Assembly (NCBI GenBank): GCA_017412265.1
Contig: JAFPYK010000202.1
Location: forward strand, 1 to 8,271
Direction: 5' to 3'
Length of the DNA stretch: 8,271 bases
From: Lachnospiraceae bacterium
GTDB lineage: Bacteria > Bacillota > Clostridia > Lachnospirales > Lachnospiraceae
Positions 6,291 through 8,271 of this stretch are shown in pieces (the first letter of the stretch is position 1; each line of letters opens with the position of its first letter). The notes below the pieces were generated by a model, which saw only the letters and a program-made list of their open reading frames with translations, did not search any database and had not been told where the DNA came from. The position numbers and the translations under genes are program-made.

Positions 6291-7481
6291 TTATTTCTCA
6301 AAACTGATATCCAGATTGCCCGCATTGACTTCCACAGAAACCGTGCAGGCAGCTCCATTCTCGATGGTTTTCTCACTACTCAGGCCGGTAAACGAGTTCT
6401 CGTCTATTATAACATTTCCGAGATTTACGTCAACCTGATAATTATAGTCTTCATACGCTCCCAGCAGAGAAATGTCCGCGTTGCCCGCGTTCAATTCCAC
6501 ATCCGCCTTCTTCCCGCAGGAAAGCCTCCGGATATCGCAATTGCCCGCATTGACCTCCACATACACCGTCTCCGCCGCCAGGTCCTGAAGCTTCACCTCA
6601 CCGGCATTCAGCTCCACATACAGCTTCTCAAGCTTCGTGCCCTCCGGCACCACGACCTTCACCCTCGACACCGCCGGCAGGAACCAGTTCCTGCTGTCCG
6701 ACGACTTGATGCTCAGCTCTCCGTTCTTCAGCGTGCACACCGCCTCAGAAGATTCCTCAATCTGCACCTGGTCGACGTCCCCGCTCCGAAGCTCGATCTC
6801 CCCGGCGTCACCGACGATCTCGATCCTCTTCAGCTCCCCGGGCAGCGCCCCGGTCTGCGTCGAACCCGGAACCTTCCCGCCGAGCCCCCGAAGCACCGCC
6901 TTCGTGATCCCCAGCGAAGCAGACACCGCGATCACGGCACACATCGCGATCAGCGCAACCTTGGCCGCCTTGCGCAGCCCCTCATTGCTCCGGATCCTCT
7001 GCGTCCCCAGCGCATGAACCACACAGCCGATTCCCAGCGCCAGAAGCCCCAGCCGCCGCAGCGTATGATTCGTCATCATCAGAACCGCAACGATCAGGAT
7101 CACGATCCCGATCTTATTATTCCGCTCCGTCTTCGGATCCTTCTCCCGGCTCTCCCCGGACTGCTCCTTCGCAGAAGCATCCCTCTTCTCCCCCTCGTCG
7201 CGCCTGCGCCCGCGAGGCGTCGGATAAGCCGTCTCCTGCTCATCAAACTGGTCCCGGTATCCCCGGTCCGTATACTCGATCTCCTCCTCCGGGTTCCCGG
7301 CAAGCCCCGCCTTCACCCGCTGGGCCACTTTCTCCGGACTTCCGACCGCCTCCAGCGCGTCCACATCATCCCCGATGTCGTCCAGATAATCCCGGTAAAA
7401 CTCCATGGCCTCTCTCCGCTCCGCCTCCGGCAGATCCCCGAGCAGGCCCTCCAGCTCATATAAGAATTCCTCTTTCTTCAC
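6291..7481 (-). CDS. DUF1700/HAAS + DUF4097 membrane protein, GTG start
   Basis: The 396-residue protein has three parts. Residues 1-65 are a DUF1700/HAAS helical domain (EEFLYELEGLLGDLPE at 4-19, FYRDYLDDI at 28-36, VGSPEKVAQ at 46-54). A charged linker (about 66-122) leads to hydrophobic segments at 123-158 and 173-198, which are likely membrane spans. Residues 215-396 are a DUF4097 beta-solenoid whose core repeats VE[LV]NAG[EN]..[IL] at 289-298, 308-317, 328-337, 350-359 and 383-392. The start is GTG 7481: GGGAGG lies 7 nt upstream, and GTGA overlaps the PadR stop, which couples the two genes. An earlier GTG at 7496 lies within that ribosome site. HAAS domains are usual partners of PadR regulators. 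An envelope-stress or sensing role is inferred from PadR and PspC neighbours. Confidence 0.92.
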   Translation of the reverse strand: MKKEEFLYELEGLLGDLPEAERREAMEFYRDYLDDIGDDVDALEAVGSPEKVAQRVKAGLAGNPEEEIEYTDRGYRDQFDEQETAYPTPRGRRRDEGEKRDASAKEQSGESREKDPKTERNNKIGIVILIVAVLMMTNHTLRRLGLLALGIGCVVHALGTQRIRSNEGLRKAAKVALIAMCAVIAVSASLGITKAVLRGLGGKVPGSTQTGALPGELKRIEIVGDAGEIELRSGDVDQVQIEESSEAVCTLKNGELSIKSSDSRNWFLPAVSRVKVVVPEGTKLEKLYVELNAGEVKLQDLAAETVYVEVNAGNCDIRRLSCGKKADVELNAGNADISLLGAYEDYNYQVDVNLGNVIIDENSFTGLSSEKTIENGAACTVSVEVNAGNLDISFEK

Positions 7482-7801
7482 CTTGCATCCTCCCACAAAA
7501 GAAGTGCGGAAATCCTCTCCGAATATTCCCTCCAGCTCTTCTGATACAGCGACAGCTGCACTCTCCCCCGCGGCGTAATCCGGTAATACCTCCGGTTCCT
7601 TCCGCCGGTCTCCACATCATACGTATCCAGGCATTCATCCTTCTGAAGCCGCCGCAGCACCGGATAAAGCGTCGACTCCGACACATCCAGCACCGTCCGC
7701 ACATCCTGCGTGATCCGGTAGCCATACGTCCCGCCCGGCTCCCTGGAAACCACCGAGAGCACCACCGCGTCCAGCAGAGCCGAACCCGTGTTAAAAACCA
7801 T
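7478..7801 (-). CDS. PadR-family transcriptional regulator
   Basis: The 107-residue protein is a compact winged-helix regulator. YGYRITQDV (26-34) begins the DNA-binding domain, SESTLYPVLRRLQKDECL (41-58) covers the recognition helix, and GGRNRRYYRITPRGRVQL (66-83) forms the wing; the last 25 residues form the short dimerisation helix of subfamily-2 PadR proteins. ATG 7801 has AGAGAGG 8 nt upstream. Its stop codon overlaps the GTG of the DUF1700/DUF4097 gene by 4 nt, and its promoter holds a large inverted repeat. It therefore probably represses its own operon and is relieved by an unknown signal. Confidence 0.96.
   Translation of the reverse strand: MVFNTGSALLDAVVLSVVSREPGGTYGYRITQDVRTVLDVSESTLYPVLRRLQKDECLDTYDVETGGRNRRYYRITPRGRVQLSLYQKSWREYSERISALLLWEDAR
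7489..7494 (-). promoter_or_regulatory. Ribosome binding site deciding the GTG start of DUF1700/DUF4097 gene
   Basis: GGGAGG inside the last codons of the PadR gene stands 7 nt before GTG 7481. It rules out the in-frame GTG at 7496, which overlaps this site, and the ATG at 7488, which is in another frame. Confidence 0.75.
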
Positions 7802-7842
7802 AGATCCAACCTCTCTTTCCAGAACGCTGATCTTTTGTTCTG

Positions 7843-7871
7843 TATAATACTATACATCGTATAATATTATA
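7843..7871. promoter_or_regulatory. Probable PadR operator: 29-bp inverted repeat over the promoter
   Basis: On the minus strand the arms TATAATATTATAC and GTATAGTATTATA flank a central GAT; 12 of 13 positions in the arms are complementary. The inner TATAC-GAT-GTATA is perfect. The repeat fills the whole -35/-10 spacer and covers the -10 box, so a bound dimer would exclude RNA polymerase. Assignment to the adjacent PadR protein is inference from position and from the usual autorepression in this family. Confidence 0.75.
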
Positions 7872-7877
7872 TGTCAA
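7849..7877 (-). promoter_or_regulatory. Sigma-A-type promoter of PadR/DUF4097/PspC operon
   Basis: A perfect -35 TTGACA (7872-7877) and -10 TATAGT (7849-7854, 5/6) are spaced 17 bp apart, in an AT-rich island within a GC-rich region. The promoter is strong by sequence. The -10 lies 47 bp before the PadR ATG. Confidence 0.88.
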
Positions 7878-7907
7878 TACAAGATTTCAAATAAATTCTA
7901 AAAAATG

Positions 7908-7938
7908 AAAAAAGCATAGCAGGTCCAAAACGCCACGC
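7908..7938 (-). terminator. Probable terminator of the upstream transcript
   Basis: On the minus strand GCGTGGC and GCTATGC pair over 7 bp with two G-U pairs around an 11-nt loop, followed immediately by six T residues, then a second T run at 7905-7900. The stem is modest. It would stop transcripts from the right-edge gene and repeat region before the PadR promoter. Confidence 0.5.
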
Positions 7939-7969
7939 ACTCAGCCAACTCTATTCACTTCCAGCACAC

Positions 7970-7986
7970 TCCCCTCCGCGAATCCC
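7970..7986. repeat. 17-bp imperfect direct repeat, left copy
   Basis: TCCCCTCCGCGAATCCC matches the right copy at 8206-8222 (TCCCCTCCGCGACTCCC) at 16 of 17 positions, 236 bp apart. The pair brackets the tandem repeat. The right copy lies within the reading frame of the edge gene. Confidence 0.6.
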
Positions 7987-8066
7987 TGACTGGCAAGACT
8001 TCCAATAAGTCATGTGCTTTTTCTCGAGCCGTTTCCAGGCGAGATGAAAAAGACATGACGCTCTTC

Positions 8067-8205
8067 ATAGATGACTCCTCATGCTCCAGGAATGTGTCTA
8101 TTCATCCAAGCATGCCAATTATCCTCATTAATAGATGACTTTCTCATCCATTGGGACTCTGTCTAGTCATCCAATCGGGTCAATTATCCTCATTAATAGA
8201 TGATT
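8067..8205. repeat. Tandem repeat, 64-65 bp unit, two copies plus a partial third
   Basis: Unit 1 runs from 8067 to 8130, unit 2 from 8131 to 8195, and a third begins at 8196 with ATAGATGATT. Both full units begin ATAGATGACT and end with ATTATCCTCATTA; a 23-bp block is identical at 8116-8138 and 8181-8203. The interiors share TGTCTA, TCATCCAA and CTCAT but differ elsewhere. Unit 2 has inverted arms GATGACT and AGTCATC that could fold. Confidence 0.85.
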
Positions 8206-8271
8206 TCCCCTCCGCGACTCCCAGCGTCACATCTTCTCCGTTGATGTTCCACTCCTGCACGTATCCTGCGC
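8180..8271 (-). CDS. C-terminal end of an unidentified protein, N-terminus outside window
   Basis: The frame entering from the right edge reads 29 residues and stops at TGA 8182-8180. The first 21 (AGYVQEWNINGEDVTLGVAEG) use G/C-ending codons like the other genes and look like genuine protein. The last eight (KSSINEDN) are encoded by the tandem repeat and its junction, where composition changes abruptly. The protein may thus have lost its native end and gained one from the repeat. I do not recognise the family from so short a piece. The transcript probably ends at 7908-7938. Confidence 0.5.
   Translation of the reverse strand, partial: AGYVQEWNINGEDVTLGVAEGKSSINEDN
8206..8222. repeat. 17-bp imperfect direct repeat, right copy
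   Basis: This copy (16/17 identical to 7970-7986) lies exactly at the junction between the GC-rich coding sequence of the edge gene and the AT-richer repeat stretch. It may mark the edge of an inserted element, as a target duplication or a recombination site; chance similarity cannot be excluded. Confidence 0.5.

Larger units (their letters stand above)
7955..8205. repeat. Repeat-bearing intergenic stretch, possible dispersed element
   Basis: No supported gene starts here. The stretch between the right-edge gene and the terminator has lower GC than its neighbours and contains fragments open in several frames. Examples on the minus strand are a 37-codon frame from ATG 8068 to TGA 7955 without a ribosome site, and a short frame ending at 7943. 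The right part is a tandem repeat (8067-8205). The peptide fragments look like those read from dispersed intergenic repeats of Lachnospiraceae genomes, but that is recollection only and needs a genome search. It may be a non-coding repeat element rather than a decayed gene. Confidence 0.5.

Noticed and set aside
7456..7857. A longer minus-strand frame overlapping padR
   Set aside because: It is tryptophan/arginine-rich shadow sequence; its start lies at the promoter, and the padR frame carries all winged-helix motifs.
7955..8068. A 37-codon minus-strand frame (MKSVMSFSS...) as a small gene
   Set aside because: There is no ribosome site, it lies within a repeat-bearing stretch, and neighbouring frames give equally protein-like fragments.
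8116..8203. CRISPR-like pattern: a 23-bp repeat separated by 42 bp
   Set aside because: There are only two copies, the 'spacer' resembles the neighbouring unit, and no cas genes are present; it is part of a 64-65 bp tandem repeat.

Overview
The window reads as chromosomal DNA from a fairly GC-rich Firmicute, most likely a Lachnospiraceae-type gut Clostridium. The grounds are strong G/C preference at third codon positions, AGGAGG-type ribosome sites, TTGACA/TATAAT-type promoters, a Bacillus/Clostridium-type LexA box and the gene families present. All recognised genes lie on the minus strand, so transcription runs from the right end to the left.

Right to left. (1) At 8180-8271 is the C-terminal end of an unidentified protein. 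It runs into a repeat-bearing intergenic stretch (about 7955-8205, two copies of a 64-65 bp tandem unit) that ends in a probable terminator (7908-7938). (2) An envelope-stress-like operon follows: a PadR-family repressor (7478-7801), a DUF1700/HAAS plus DUF4097 membrane protein (6291-7481) and a small PspC-domain protein (6054-6269). Its promoter carries a 29-bp inverted repeat over the spacer and -10 box, which is very probably the PadR autoregulatory operator. A terminator (6001-6029) closes the unit. (3) argS (4188-5951) and a HAD-family phosphatase (3415-4149) form the next unit, closed by a strong terminator (3379-3408). (4) An SOS cassette follows: a perfect LexA box (3308-3321) behind a sigma-A promoter, a Y-family translesion polymerase (1744-3264) with a C-terminal clamp-binding motif, and a 72-residue YolD-like partner (1529-1747) coupled through an ATGA overlap. 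(5) A separate promoter (1488-1515) serves an EVE/PUA-like plus HNH_2 nuclease-type protein (555-1451) and, 14 nt further on, an SseB-N plus macro-domain protein (1-540) that is cut by the window edge.

Most of this is housekeeping or well-known accessory content. The least ordinary parts are the HNH/macro gene pair, whose HNH protein has lost the usual third histidine; the palindromic PadR promoter; the textbook LexA control of the polymerase pair; and the repeat element that seems to have supplied the last codons of the gene at the right edge. I see no CRISPR array, transposase, tRNA or rRNA. No new multi-gene system can be claimed with confidence; the HNH/macro pair is the best candidate for one.
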